From Clostridia bacterium (lineage in GTDB: Bacteria; Bacillota; Clostridia; Christensenellales; CAG-138): 64,000 nucleotides of DNA. A program made the translations under genes and the position numbers. The notes beneath the pieces were generated by a model. That model was not told the origin of the DNA. It was given only the letters and a program-made list of their open reading frames with translations, and searched no databases. Positions 35,574 to 44,876 of this stretch are shown one piece after another. Where the stretch lies: the NCBI GenBank assembly GCA_017524445.1, contig JAFXVP010000045.1, positions 33,676-97,675 on the forward strand, given 5' to 3'. Each line of letters opens with the position of its first letter. Position 1 is the first letter of the stretch.

Positions 35574-36054
35574 CCGCGGCGAGCAGAAACAGCGCCGTAC
35601 CGACGCACATCACGACGTTCAGGACCGTGTTCAGCCGGTCGGGCCGCTTTGAAATGCGCCGCAGAAGCAGATAAAACCCTGCGCCGATCGCGGTTCCGAG
35701 CGTGTTCATAAGGAGATCGGTCACGTCCGCCGCGCCGATCGCAAGCACGAACTGAAGCGCCTCAAACAGAAGACTCAGACAAAATCCTAAAAGGATCGCT
35801 TTCCACGGCTTCATGCCGAGCATACTCGGGTACAGCCCGAGCGGCACAAACACGAGCGCGTTTAAAACAACCTCCTCAACGTGCGTACCGACCTCGAACT
35901 CGTAATGGAACGGAACGAGGTTTAGCGTCCGTTCGCAGGGCAGATACTTTAGTTCCGCGACCATCGACGCTTTCAGCAGCACGATCCAGATGAGGATCAG
36001 TCCGTAAACGGACAGAAGAACGATCGCAAAAATGCTGTTTCGTTTGCTGTTCAT
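35548..36054 (-). CDS. VanZ-family membrane protein
   Basis: A 168-aa VanZ-like protein with four to five transmembrane helices. Characteristic segments are ERTLNLVPFHYEFE, EEVVLNALVFVPLGLYPSML and SLLFEALQFVLAIGAADVTD. VanZ proteins confer low-level lipoglycopeptide resistance in some species, but most family members have no known role. Its 3' end is duplicated around a small palindromic insertion without altering the protein. Confidence 0.87.
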   Translation of the reverse strand: MNSKRNSIFAIVLLSVYGLILIWIVLLKASMVAELKYLPCERTLNLVPFHYEFEVGTHVEEVVLNALVFVPLGLYPSMLGMKPWKAILLGFCLSLLFEALQFVLAIGAADVTDLLMNTLGTAIGAGFYLLLRRISKRPDRLNTVLNVVMCVGTALFLLAAAVLLIANA

Positions 36055-36062
36055 AACTGTTT

Positions 36063-36108
36063 CAAAAAAGGACCTGCCGTCCCGCGCGCAAAAGCGCAGG
36101 ACGGCAGG
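36063..36108 (-). terminator. Terminator of the GntR-ABC operon
   Basis: Read on the minus strand: a 10-bp perfect stem CCTGCCGTCC / GGACGGCAGG with an inner GCGC pair, followed by a T-rich run (CCTTTTTTG). Confidence 0.85.
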
Positions 36109-36118
36109 GGAGGATCAT

Positions 36119-38266
36119 TTACAGATCCAATACTTCGAACGGGAATTCCTCGGTGGAATCTTCTGAGGCGATCCATAGCTCAATGTACGCAAGGAGCGTA
36201 TCGTCGACCGCAAAGCCGGCTGCGGCAATTTGCGTTTTGACCGAAGTCAGACTGCTCATTTCATAGCTGACTATCGAGAAAGTCACGCAATGCGACGGAT
36301 CGTCGGTCATCGGCGCTTCCGAAAGCGCTTTCAGAAGCATGTACTCGTCCGGATGCGCTTCCTTCGGCGTTGCGAATTTCTTCTGATCCTCGTAGTTCCA
36401 TAGATTCCATTGATCGACATACCGTGTTCCGACGTTGAACCGGTCAAATGCGGGATCGTTTTTCGGATGCTCCATCCATTCGACGAGCGTTTTCAGCTCC
36501 TTTTTGACCGTTTCCGCGTTGCGTGCGTTGAGGTATCCCAGCATTGCCTTCGCCGCGTTCGGCGTCAGCTCGTTGATCCGATACGTTGCTGTGTAGTTTT
36601 CAGTGCCGTAAGAGCCGTACAGTCCGATACTGAGCGCGATCGGACTCTTGCTCTGCACAACGTCGATCACGGTGCCGTACGATCCGATCAGCGACATGCG
36701 CTGTTCGTCCGTCAGCTTCTCATAGTCCTCGCGGAACAGCCGCCCGACTTCACGCGCTTCTGAAAGCGACAGCCCCTGCGCGTAATATGTGATCTGTCCC
36801 TTCGGATAGGCAGCGACCTTTTCCGTAAATGCCGGGTCATTTTTGCAGATCTTCAGAAACGCTTCCTTAAAGTTGATGAGCGAATAGGAATAGTCAGCAG
36901 GCAAATTGACCATCTTTCTGAATAGTCCGCCGTCGTTTACGATGATGCGCTCCATCCCGGTGATGTTGACTTCGTCGCCCTTCTGCTGGTTCTTGCAGTC
37001 TTCCTTCGACTGATTCGCGATCAGCGCGTTCGCTTTCGTGTCGCTGAACGTATGGTGATACAGCACGTAATCCGACCAGGTTTCGCTTCCCGAAATATTG
37101 GAGGGGATCAGGATGGTGGATTCGTTGCTGATCCTGAACGACTTGATCTTCTCCGCGCTGATCGGCGTAAGCGTTCTTGCCTTGCCGACCCAGAACGGCA
37201 CGAAGATAAAGAACGCAGAAAGCGCAAGGCAGAGAACGTACCCGGGCATCGCCTTCACGACCTTTTTCATCTTGCGCGACGAGATCAGCTCATACAGGCA
37301 ATAGAAGATGAAGCTGAACAGGATCGAGGTCATCACGAGCGGGATCAATATCTCACGCGGCATGAAATCTTCGTCCCAGCCGTAGCGCAGCCACACGTTC
37401 AGGATCACGGTGACCGACAATAGCTGCGGCATGCCGAACATCACGCGCGTCGCGGCCTGCAGCACCTTGCTTGCGTACGGGATCTCCGCAAGCTCGGACT
37501 TGCGCTTTCTGAACGCAACGCCGCCGAGCAGCAGCAGTCCTGTGCTCATCACGAGCGAATACAGCATCGCGAGCGGGTTCGCATAGTTGATACCGTAGAT
37601 CAGCGAATGGATCGGCGTCGCCGCAATGTTGTATTCCGGATTGAAGAATGGCAGGATCATCGAAAACGGCAGGGTAAAGCCGGAATCGACCTCTGTAAGG
37701 ATCCAGAACACCGTGAGAATGACGCGCGGCAGAAACAGCACCGCGATCGACTGGAAGAACGCCGTAAACCCCCTGCCGCAGAGCGACAGACCGATCGAAA
37801 ACGCCGCAACGATCTCGATCATCGCGATCAGCATGTTGACAAAGACGCAGAGGAACAGCAGCCAGTTGATCGGCAGACCGAACGCCGTGCGCAGGATCGC
37901 GTGCACGACGGCGTAGCTTCCGAGCGCGATACTAAGCCACAGAAAGATCGCCGCGGACGTCGTCGCGTAGATCTGTGTGCGGGTCAGCGGGATCGCGTGA
38001 TAGAAATCGCTTTCCACGCGCTTGTTCAGCCAGCGATACGCGCCGAACACCATGACCGGCACGAAGACGTACAGCATGATGAGCATCGGCGCCACCATCA
38101 GGCGCGCGTCAAAATGTCCGATCGACGCCTTGACGGGATCGCGGGTCAGATAGATGGAGAAGAAGACAAGGTTCAGCCCCGCGAGGATGAATGTCGCGAC
38201 AAGCCCCTTCCCGCGGAGCTGACGGAAGATCTCGCGGAAGAAACCGGGATGGATCAGCTTTTTCAT
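36119..38266 (-). CDS. ABC transporter permease (YtrC/D-like)
   Basis: A 715-aa membrane subunit with about ten predicted transmembrane segments, split by a large extracytoplasmic domain (about residues 350-650) before the C-terminus. It resembles ABC-2-type permeases found beside YtrA-like GntR regulators and probably handles cell-envelope stress or antibiotic efflux. It is the last gene of the operon, 1 nt after the ATPase. The substrate is unknown. Confidence 0.78.
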   Translation of the reverse strand: MKKLIHPGFFREIFRQLRGKGLVATFILAGLNLVFFSIYLTRDPVKASIGHFDARLMVAPMLIMLYVFVPVMVFGAYRWLNKRVESDFYHAIPLTRTQIYATTSAAIFLWLSIALGSYAVVHAILRTAFGLPINWLLFLCVFVNMLIAMIEIVAAFSIGLSLCGRGFTAFFQSIAVLFLPRVILTVFWILTEVDSGFTLPFSMILPFFNPEYNIAATPIHSLIYGINYANPLAMLYSLVMSTGLLLLGGVAFRKRKSELAEIPYASKVLQAATRVMFGMPQLLSVTVILNVWLRYGWDEDFMPREILIPLVMTSILFSFIFYCLYELISSRKMKKVVKAMPGYVLCLALSAFFIFVPFWVGKARTLTPISAEKIKSFRISNESTILIPSNISGSETWSDYVLYHHTFSDTKANALIANQSKEDCKNQQKGDEVNITGMERIIVNDGGLFRKMVNLPADYSYSLINFKEAFLKICKNDPAFTEKVAAYPKGQITYYAQGLSLSEAREVGRLFREDYEKLTDEQRMSLIGSYGTVIDVVQSKSPIALSIGLYGSYGTENYTATYRINELTPNAAKAMLGYLNARNAETVKKELKTLVEWMEHPKNDPAFDRFNVGTRYVDQWNLWNYEDQKKFATPKEAHPDEYMLLKALSEAPMTDDPSHCVTFSIVSYEMSSLTSVKTQIAAAGFAVDDTLLAYIELWIASEDSTEEFPFEVLDL

Positions 38267-38267
38267 G

Positions 38268-39179
38268 TTACTTCACCTCCTGCTTCAGCACTTCGGAGAA
38301 CTCGTATCCGCGCTGTCCCATTTCATACACGAAGACCTCCTCGAGCGAAAGGGGAAGGACCTCGAAGAGCACCGGAGCAAGCGCTTTGAGCTTTGCCTCG
38401 GTCTCACCGCGGTCGCCGCGCACGATCATCGTGGCGACACTGCCCTGTTTTTCATACGACAGCATTTCGACGCCGTCGAAGCGCTCCCTGCCGTAGTCGT
38501 CACTGAACGCGATCTGGACCTTGAAGAGCGAGGTCTTGAGATGGTCGACGTCGCTTTCAAAGATGATGCCGCCCTTGTGCAGAAGCGCAAGCTGGTCGCA
38601 GGTGTCCTCGAGCTCGCGCAGGGAATGGCTCGTCACGACCGCCGTCGCTTTACGCTCCATGACCTCGTTATAGAGGAGATTCTTGACGAGGTTACGCATG
38701 ACCGGATCGAGCCCGTCGAAAGTCTCGTCGAAGAGGATATAGTCCGCGCAGCACGAAAGCGCGAGGATCGTCGCCGCCTGCCGGCGCATGCCCTTTGAGA
38801 ACGTGTTGAGGGGCTTGTCGGGGTTCAGCGAAAATTCCTTGAGAAGCGTTTCAAAGCGCTCGAGCGAAAAGTGTTCGTAAACAGACGCGTAAAGCTGCTC
38901 CATGCGGCGCAGATTCGCGTGGGGGAGGAAATACAGCTCGTCGGGCACGAAGACGATGCGGTTCTTGACGGCGGGATTGTCGAAAACCTCCTGATCGTCG
39001 ATCGTAATCTTGCCCTCCTCGGGACGGTAGATGCCCGAGATCAGCCGCAGAAGCGTCGATTTGCCCGAGCCGTTCGAGCCGACCAGTCCGTAGACGCAGC
39101 CCTCCGGGATCGTGCAGTTCAGCTTCTGAAGCGCAACGGTATCGTCAAACCGTTTTGTGACAAATGACGCTGTGATCAT
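38268..39179 (-). CDS. ABC transporter ATP-binding protein (YtrB-like)
   Basis: A 303-aa nucleotide-binding subunit. Walker A is GSNGSGKST. The signature is a weak FSKGMRRQ variant of LSGGQ, common in YtrB/BcrA-type exporters. Walker B is YILFDETFDGLDP, and the switch His lies in VTSHSLREL. The stop overlaps nothing downstream (1-nt gap to the permease), while its ATG overlaps the GntR stop by 4 nt. Confidence 0.9.
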   Translation of the reverse strand: MITASFVTKRFDDTVALQKLNCTIPEGCVYGLVGSNGSGKSTLLRLISGIYRPEEGKITIDDQEVFDNPAVKNRIVFVPDELYFLPHANLRRMEQLYASVYEHFSLERFETLLKEFSLNPDKPLNTFSKGMRRQAATILALSCCADYILFDETFDGLDPVMRNLVKNLLYNEVMERKATAVVTSHSLRELEDTCDQLALLHKGGIIFESDVDHLKTSLFKVQIAFSDDYGRERFDGVEMLSYEKQGSVATMIVRGDRGETEAKLKALAPVLFEVLPLSLEEVFVYEMGQRGYEFSEVLKQEVK

Positions 39180-39565
39180 TGTTCGGTCTCCTTTCTTTCA
39201 TGAGATGCATAGACGGACGTGACGACATTCAGAAGTGCCGTCTTCGGAACGCCGCACTCGCGAAGCTTTTCGGCAAGCTCGGCAAATTCGTTGATCTTCA
39301 TCTCCGCTTCGGATCTGAGATGCAGGATCGCGTCCTTGGTGAGAAATCTGCCGCTGCCGGGCACGGAATAGCAGAGTCCGCGCCGTTCGATCTCGGCATA
39401 CGCGCGCTGCAGCGTGTTCGGATTGATGGTAAGCTTTTGCGACAGCTCGCGCACCGACGGCAGCTTTCCGTCCGGCGCAATCTCACCGGACAGGATCCCG
39501 TATTCAAACTGCGCGATCAGCTGTTCGTAGATCGGCGTGCGGGACAGTTTGTCAATGGTGAACAT
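39176..39565 (-). CDS. GntR-family regulator, YtrA subfamily
   Basis: A 129-aa repressor-type protein. The N-terminal winged helix contains PIYEQLIAQFEYGILSGEI, KLPSVRELSQKLTINPNTLQ and RAYAEIERRGL. The C-terminus is only a short helical dimerisation tail, as in YtrA. It leads the ABC operon and is translationally coupled to the ATPase. A triple 9-bp repeat in its promoter is the probable operator. Confidence 0.92.
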   Translation of the reverse strand: MFTIDKLSRTPIYEQLIAQFEYGILSGEIAPDGKLPSVRELSQKLTINPNTLQRAYAEIERRGLCYSVPGSGRFLTKDAILHLRSEAEMKINEFAELAEKLRECGVPKTALLNVVTSVYASHERKETEQ

Positions 39566-39590
39566 TGCCTTCTCCTTTCTGTATGAACTG

Positions 39591-39627
39591 TATTAACACT
39601 AATAACACACATAACACGATGTGTCAA
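39591..39627 (-). promoter_or_regulatory. GntR-ABC operon promoter with triple 9-bp repeat operator
   Basis: Minus strand TTGACA-N17-TATTAG. Overlapping the -10 and spacer are three tandem 9-mers, seen on the plus strand at 39591-39599, 39600-39608 and 39609-39617. Each ends in TAACAC. They are the obvious binding sites for the YtrA-type protein encoded next. Confidence 0.7.
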
Positions 39628-39703
39628 CCGATCCGGAGAAGAATTTACAATTCGATGCGCATTTTTACTATTAAGACGAATAAATCACGCAAAATGTGTC
39701 AAC

Positions 39704-39725
39704 AAAAAAGCACCTTGTCGGTGCT
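39704..39725 (-). terminator. Terminator of the PfkB kinase operon
   Basis: Minus strand AGCACC / GGTGCT with a 5-nt loop, then six T. The stem abuts the PfkB stop codon. Confidence 0.8.
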
Positions 39726-40684
39726 CATTCATGTACGGAAAGGAACGTGTCAAGCTCGGCGCGGGTGGGGGAACCGCGTCCGCTCGGCTTGGAAACGCAG
39801 ATCGCGGCGGCGGCGTTCGCGGTTTTCAGCGCGTCGGCGTCGGATGCGCCGGACAGGATCGCCGCGATAAACGCACCGTCGAAGGTGTCGCCCGCGCCGA
39901 CGGTATCGGCGACGGAGACGGGGAAGGCGGGGGAATGCAGCCGTGAATTTCCGCGGTAAAGGTCCGCGCCCTGATCGCCGCTTCGCGTGATGACGGCGGC
40001 GCTGTGTTCGGAAAGCTTTTTCGCGGCAAGCTCGGCGTCGTGCTCGTTCGCAAGCATCGGGATCTCGACGATCGCGGAGCCGAGAACATAGTCCGCGGCG
40101 TCCTTCGCCGCGTGCAGATTTTCAAAGAACGACGGGCTTTTCAGCGCTTCGACGCGCACGTTGATATCGAAGGAAACGGGAATGCCGGCGGCTTTGCAGC
40201 GTCGCATGAGCTCGAGCTGCGTCGACGCGGCGGGCTCCTCGCGCAGCATCATGCCGTTGACGTGCAGCCAAGAAATGCGTTCCGTGATATCGTCCGGGAT
40301 CTGTTCGGGCAGGATCGCGTGCTGCGAACCGAGATGCGCGGGGCAGGCGAACGCGGTGCGGTCACCCTGTTCGTTGAGCACCAAAAGCACGAGCTGCGTA
40401 GGCTTGTCCGCGTCCATTCTCAGAAGCGTCGTATCGACGCCCTCGCGCTCCAGCCCGCGCTTCAGCATCACGCCGTAGGCGTCGTTTCCGCATGTACCGC
40501 AGAAAATGACGGGGACGCCGAGCCGCGCGATCGCGCAGGCGGTGTTCGCGGCGCTGCCGCCCTCCGCGGGACGGACGTCGGCATTGAGGTACGACTTCGG
40601 ATCGCCGGCTTTCGCCTTCAGCGCGTCGGCGTACGGAATGATGAGATCGGCGCAGATATCGCCGAGACAGAGTACGGGCTTCAC
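39725..40684 (-). CDS. PfkB-family carbohydrate kinase
   Basis: A 319-aa ribokinase-fold kinase. N-terminal GDICADLIIPYADAL and the substrate-binding RPAEGGSAANTACAIARLG are present, as is the C-terminal PfkB signature DTVGAGDTFDGAFIA with the catalytic Asp. The sugar could be ribose, fructose, a nucleoside or a ketodeoxy acid; nothing in the sequence decides. Its start overlaps the stop of the upstream lipoprotein gene by 4 nt, an unusual pairing. Confidence 0.87.
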   Translation of the reverse strand: MKPVLCLGDICADLIIPYADALKAKAGDPKSYLNADVRPAEGGSAANTACAIARLGVPVIFCGTCGNDAYGVMLKRGLEREGVDTTLLRMDADKPTQLVLLVLNEQGDRTAFACPAHLGSQHAILPEQIPDDITERISWLHVNGMMLREEPAASTQLELMRRCKAAGIPVSFDINVRVEALKSPSFFENLHAAKDAADYVLGSAIVEIPMLANEHDAELAAKKLSEHSAAVITRSGDQGADLYRGNSRLHSPAFPVSVADTVGAGDTFDGAFIAAILSGASDADALKTANAAAAICVSKPSGRGSPTRAELDTFLSVHE

Positions 40685-41790
40685 GGGTTTGCTCCTTCCG
40701 GTTCATCCGTCGGATCCGGCTCCGCCGTCGGTTCCGGCGTGACCGTTCGATCGGGATAGGGGATGTAGAGAATGTCGGGCAGGGACCGGTTGCTGCCGGG
40801 ATGGTTGATGCGCTCCGAATGCCAGGTGAGCTGCGCGGTGATGCCGCCATCCAGATTGTAGGCGCATACACAGCCGAGCTCCTGCATAAGCTCGGCAAGC
40901 TCCGTAAGTGAAAGGCCCATCGAATAACCGTTCTGCCGTCCGTCGACGAGGACAAAACAGTAATGCCCGGGCTCGTAGTAACCGATCGCCGCGCGCGGGT
41001 TGCGCTCTCCGATCTGATCGGGCATGTTGAATGTGGTCAGCGGCGTGCCGTTTTCGTCCAAAAGCATAGGACCGAAGTTCCATGTCTGCCAGACGCCGCG
41101 TGCCTCGAGTGCGTCCACGGAAATATCCTTCGGAGAGCAGGTCTCCATTTCGCCGTTACGGAAGAGCACGCAGAGATCGCGGGTGAACGATCTGCTCTGG
41201 TGTACGACCTCGCCGTTGAAGACGACGTACGCATTCTCGGACGGATCACAGTGATCGCCGGACATCGCGACGATGGCGTTGTTCGCCTTGGACATCTGTT
41301 TGATCGGGGTATTGGTCAGAAGCTGGTACGAGTCTCCGCTGTATGCACGGCGGATGCTTTCGACGTTCTGCACATACACGTCAACAACGAAGTAAGTGAG
41401 TGTTTTTCCGGTACGCTCAGCCGTCTGGACACGCGTGACGGTGATGCAGTGCGTTTCGTCACAGTAGGTATCGTCCGTATCGACGACTTCGTCTGAGAAC
41501 TTTTCCGTAAGCTCGTACCGGATGATGCCGATCCGCTCGGGAACAGGCGTGGGGGTCGGCGTTGGATCCGGCGTCGGCGTGGGCGTTGGCGAGGGCGTCG
41601 GTACGGGTGGCAGAGTGACCTCCTCGGTCGGAGCCGAGGTAAGAAAAACGAGCGTCTCAGATTCGACGTCGGCAAGGGGGACCGGCGTCGGAGATGCTTC
41701 GACGCGATCGGTCGGATCACTGCCGCAGGAAACGACCGCGCACAAGAATGCGGCGGCAAGCAGCACGGAAAAGATGCGGATGTGTTTCAT
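40681..41790 (-). CDS. Lipoprotein with phosphodiester glycosidase (NAGPA-like) domain
   Basis: A 369-aa exported lipoprotein. The ATG at 41790 is preferred over the upstream TTG because AAAGG lies 9 nt before it. The signal peptide ends in the lipobox VVSCG. A Pro/Thr linker (PTPSPTPTPTPDPTPTPTP) precedes a phosphodiester glycosidase domain with VAMSGDHCD, NFGPMLLDENG, AIGYYEPGHYCFVLVDGRQ and YNLDGGITAQL. The human family member removes GlcNAc from a phosphodiester; the bacterial role probably concerns wall or exopolymer sugars. It is coupled to the PfkB kinase. Confidence 0.85.
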   Translation of the reverse strand: MKHIRIFSVLLAAAFLCAVVSCGSDPTDRVEASPTPVPLADVESETLVFLTSAPTEEVTLPPVPTPSPTPTPTPDPTPTPTPVPERIGIIRYELTEKFSDEVVDTDDTYCDETHCITVTRVQTAERTGKTLTYFVVDVYVQNVESIRRAYSGDSYQLLTNTPIKQMSKANNAIVAMSGDHCDPSENAYVVFNGEVVHQSRSFTRDLCVLFRNGEMETCSPKDISVDALEARGVWQTWNFGPMLLDENGTPLTTFNMPDQIGERNPRAAIGYYEPGHYCFVLVDGRQNGYSMGLSLTELAELMQELGCVCAYNLDGGITAQLTWHSERINHPGSNRSLPDILYIPYPDRTVTPEPTAEPDPTDEPEGANP

Positions 41791-41824
41791 GATCAAAAAC
41801 CTTTATTTATCAGTTACAATGTTC

Positions 41825-41853
41825 AATATACCACGATTCGACAGGATTGTCTA
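41825..41853 (-). promoter_or_regulatory. Promoter of the glycosidase-kinase operon
   Basis: Minus strand TAGACA-N17-TATATT with extended TGg, just after the CDF transporter stop. Confidence 0.65.
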
Positions 41854-41855
41854 TA

Positions 41856-43043
41856 TCAGACTTCCGAGCGGTCCACGGTCACGGCGGCGCGGCAGCCGGG
41901 GATCCCGTCCGCGATGGCCGCTTCGATCCGTTCCCGCAGCGCATCGTCCGCGCCGGCGTATGTGAACGGCACGGCGACGTCGAACAGCAGCATTTTCACT
42001 TGCGGACCGCGCGTGACGCGGAAATCGTGGATCGTAAACACGGCGTCGACCCGGGAAACGATCAGCTCGGCCTGTTCGCGAAGCTTGCCGGTCTCGGGAT
42101 CGTCGGTGATGATCGGGTCCATGTGGATCGTCGCGCTGCAATGGAATTGCTCGGAAAGGTATCGCTCGGCATTGTCGATGATCTCATGCACGTCGCGGAT
42201 GTCGGCGTCGGCGGGGACTTCCGCGTGCAGCGAGACGAACACGCGTCCGGGACCGTAGTCGTGCACGATGACGTCGTGTACGCCGCCGATGCCTTCAAAG
42301 GACAGCGTCGCTTGCTCGATCGATTTCACGAATGCCGGATCGGGGCGGCGGCCGAGCAGCGGCGCAGTCGTTTCGCGGATGGATTTCAAGCCCGTATACA
42401 GAATGAACAGCGCGACAAGGATGCCACTCCACGCGTCGGGACGTACCCAATCGGGCAGTACGAAAAAGTGTGTGACGAGCGCGGAAACGAGAACCGTGAA
42501 CGTCGCGACGGTGTCGGAAAGCGAATCGAACGCGACGGCCTTCAGCGCGGGGGAATCGAATCGTTTCGCGAGCGCGCGGTTATAATAAAACATGTAAAGC
42601 TTTACGAGGATCGAGACGCCCATGACGGCGATCGACGGCAGGAAGTGCGTCGTGTACGCAGGTTCGCCGCCGTGGATCACGATGTCAAGCGCGTTTTTGA
42701 ACAGCGTCCAACCCATGAGGATGATCGCGACCGAGACAAGCATGCCTGCAATATACTCGAAACGCCCGTGTCCGTACGGATGATCGCGGTCCGGCTTTTT
42801 GGCCGCGATGCGGAAGCCGAACAGCGCGATGACGGAGGAGCCCGCGTCGCCGAGGTTGTTGAAAGCGTCCGCCTCCAGCGAGACGGCGCGCGCAAGAAGA
42901 CCGAACACGAGCTTGATCGTAAATAAAATAAGGTTCAGAAAGATCCCGAAGCAGCCCGAAAGCACGCCGTACGCGCTTCGCATGCGCTCCGGCGGATCGG
43001 ATTCCTTCTCGCGTATGAACCATTTTGCAAGCAAACGAATCAT
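41856..43043 (-). CDS. Cation diffusion facilitator family transporter
   Basis: A 395-aa metal efflux protein (zinc, manganese or iron by family) with six transmembrane helices and a long C-terminal cytoplasmic domain. The metal site motif is DAFNNLGDAGSS in helix 2, followed by HPYGHGRFE. A second metal motif appears as SLSDTVATFTVL in helix 5. The ATG at 43043 is used since the in-frame GTG at 43049 would overlap the AGAGGT ribosome binding site. Metal specificity is not assignable. Confidence 0.9.
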   Translation of the reverse strand: MIRLLAKWFIREKESDPPERMRSAYGVLSGCFGIFLNLILFTIKLVFGLLARAVSLEADAFNNLGDAGSSVIALFGFRIAAKKPDRDHPYGHGRFEYIAGMLVSVAIILMGWTLFKNALDIVIHGGEPAYTTHFLPSIAVMGVSILVKLYMFYYNRALAKRFDSPALKAVAFDSLSDTVATFTVLVSALVTHFFVLPDWVRPDAWSGILVALFILYTGLKSIRETTAPLLGRRPDPAFVKSIEQATLSFEGIGGVHDVIVHDYGPGRVFVSLHAEVPADADIRDVHEIIDNAERYLSEQFHCSATIHMDPIITDDPETGKLREQAELIVSRVDAVFTIHDFRVTRGPQVKMLLFDVAVPFTYAGADDALRERIEAAIADGIPGCRAAVTVDRSEV

Positions 43044-43105
43044 TAGCACCTCTTATTTTGCGATTATAGCATAAATAGCGGCAGAAAACAAATATAAAAA
43101 AACAC

Positions 43106-43134
43106 TTTTCATCATGATAACCGTATGATATACT
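43106..43134 (+). promoter_or_regulatory. Promoter of the nfeD-floA operon
   Basis: TTTTCA-N17-TATACT with extended TGa. It lies 27 nt upstream of the nfeD ATG, with AAGGAGG between. Confidence 0.7.
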
Positions 43135-43161
43135 GTATGCAGAAAATAAGGAGGTAGTCAC

Positions 43162-43656
43162 ATGGCAACCGTATTCGGATCGCTTTGGGTCCCGTGCCTG
43201 ATCCTGAGCATACTGGGGATCGCATTCCTCATAGGCGAATTGTTCCTGCCCGGCTTCGGCGTATCGGGCATCTGCGGCGTTCTTTGCCTGATCGCAGTCT
43301 GTGTTATGCAGTTTATGACGGCGCCGCCGCTGGTCGCGACGCTCGTCACGATCGTGCTCGGTCTCATCCTGGTCGTGATGGTTATCATCTTCATGCGATC
43401 CATGAAAAACGGGCTTCTGTTCCGATCTCCGATCGTGCTGAAGGATCAGATTGAATCCGAGGCGATAAAGCTGCATGATACGACGCCCGAAACGCTGATC
43501 GGCAAGACCGGCGTTGCGCTGACGCCGCTTCGCCCGAGCGGGATCGCCCTGATCGACGGCAAACGCTATTCGGTCGAAACGCAGGCGACCTTTACCGAGA
43601 GAGACACGGAGATCACGGTCATCGCGGTCGACGGTCCCAAGATCACGGTACGATGA
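43162..43656 (+). CDS. NfeD-like membrane protein
   Basis: A 164-aa short NfeD family protein. Two or three transmembrane helices fill residues 8-90, with the GELFLPGFGVSGICGVLC segment. The C-terminal OB-fold domain includes LIGKTGVALTPLRPSGIALIDGK when read with flanking residues and ends EITVIAVDGPKITVR. NfeD proteins pair with flotillins in membrane-microdomain organisation, and floA lies two genes downstream. The stop overlaps the next ATG by 4 nt. Confidence 0.9.
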   Translation: MATVFGSLWVPCLILSILGIAFLIGELFLPGFGVSGICGVLCLIAVCVMQFMTAPPLVATLVTIVLGLILVVMVIIFMRSMKNGLLFRSPIVLKDQIESEAIKLHDTTPETLIGKTGVALTPLRPSGIALIDGKRYSVETQATFTERDTEITVIAVDGPKITVR

Positions 43657-43853
43657 AGTATTGTAAGCAATGCGGCGTTCTGTACACGACGGACGTTTGT
43701 CCGAAGTGCGGCGTCGCGACCCCGGACGAACAGGAGCCCGCCCCCCCCGCGGAGCCGAAGACCGTCCGGAACCAATGGATCGCGCTCGTCGTTGCGATCC
43801 CGGCGGCGATTCTGCTCATTATGGGCGTTTTGCACATATTACGACTATTTTAA
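43653..43853 (+). CDS. Small zinc-ribbon membrane protein between nfeD and floA
   Basis: A 66-aa protein. It begins with a zinc ribbon MKYCKQCGVLYTTDVCPKCG, followed by a Pro/Glu linker and a C-terminal transmembrane helix (ALVVAIPAAILLIMGVLHIL). It is translationally coupled to nfeD and 12 nt before floA. The position suggests an accessory of the NfeD-flotillin module. No family name is assigned. Confidence 0.8.
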   Translation: MKYCKQCGVLYTTDVCPKCGVATPDEQEPAPPAEPKTVRNQWIALVVAIPAAILLIMGVLHILRLF

Positions 43854-43865
43854 CAGGAGGAACTT

Positions 43866-44873
43866 ATGCAACCATTTATTCCCTGGATCATCGGCGCAGC
43901 AGTCGTCATCTTTCTGATCATCTTCTTTTCGTTCGTGCCCATCGGACTCTGGATCTCCGCAGCGGCGAGCGGCGTCAAGATCGGGCTCTTCGATCTCATC
44001 GGTATGCGCATCCGTAAGGTCAATGCCGCGGACATCGTCAACCCGATGATCAAGGCGACCAAAGCCGGTCTTAAGCTCCCGATGAACAAACTCGAGGCGC
44101 ACTACCTTGCAAAAGGCGGCAAATCAAACGGCAAGGCAAGCGTGAACCGCGTCGTCGATTCCCTGATCGCGGCGCAGCGCGCGGGCATTCCGCTTGACTT
44201 CGAGCGTTCCTGCGCGATCGACCTCGCAGGCCGCGACGTGCTGAACGCCGTGCAGATGAGCGTCAACCCGAAAGTCATCGAAACCCCGATCATCGCGGCG
44301 GTCGCGATGGACGGCATCGAGCTTCGCGCAAAGGCGAAGGTCACGGTTCGCGCGAACATCGACCGTCTCGTCGGCGGCGCTGGTGAGGAAACGATCATCG
44401 CGCGTGTCGGCGAGGGCATCGTCACCACCGTCGGTTCCGCAAAGAGCCACAAAGAAGTCCTTGAGAACCCGGATACCATCTCCCGCACCGTCCTTTCGAA
44501 GGGCCTTGACGCGGGCACCGCGTTCGAGATCCTCTCCATCGACATCGCGGACGTTGACGTCGGCAGAAACGTCGGCGCACAGCTGCAGATCGACCAGGCG
44601 GAAGCAGATAAGCGCATCGCGCAGGCAAAGGCGGAGGAACGCCGCGCCATGGCAGTCGCGCAGGAGCAGGAGAACATCGCGGAAGTCCAGCGCATGCGCG
44701 CCCGCGTCATCGAGGCGGAGGCAGAGGTCCCGCAGGCGATCTCCGCGGCGCTCAGAGACGGCAAGCTCGGCGTACTGGATTACTACAACATGAAGAACGT
44801 CATGTCCGATACCGAGATGCGCACCGCCATCGGCCGGTCGGCAGCACCCGCGACGGACAAGAAAGGAAACTGA
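43866..44873 (+). CDS. floA: Flotillin-like protein FloA
   Basis: A 335-aa flotillin (YqfA/FloA type) that scaffolds functional membrane microdomains. An N-terminal membrane hairpin lies at about 5-35, followed by a PHB/SPFH-like domain ([17 protein letters not shown] onward). The C-terminal coiled coil is rich in Ala/Glu/Gln ([20 protein letters not shown]). The end SRSAAP-like tail is short. It is the third gene of the nfeD-zinc ribbon-floA set, with a GGAGG ribosome binding site. Confidence 0.94.
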   Translation: MQPFIPWIIGAAVVIFLIIFFSFVPIGLWISAAASGVKIGLFDLIGMRIRKVNAADIVNPMIKATKAGLKLPMNKLEAHYLAKGGKSNGKASVNRVVDSLIAAQRAGIPLDFERSCAIDLAGRDVLNAVQMSVNPKVIETPIIAAVAMDGIELRAKAKVTVRANIDRLVGGAGEETIIARVGEGIVTTVGSAKSHKEVLENPDTISRTVLSKGLDAGTAFEILSIDIADVDVGRNVGAQLQIDQAEADKRIAQAKAEERRAMAVAQEQENIAEVQRMRARVIEAEAEVPQAISAALRDGKLGVLDYYNMKNVMSDTEMRTAIGRSAAPATDKKGN

Positions 44874-44876
44874 GCC

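Noticed and set aside
41530..41620. CRISPR-like or microsatellite repeat of GGCGTCGG type
   Set aside because: It is the coding sequence of a Pro/Thr linker in the glycosidase lipoprotein.
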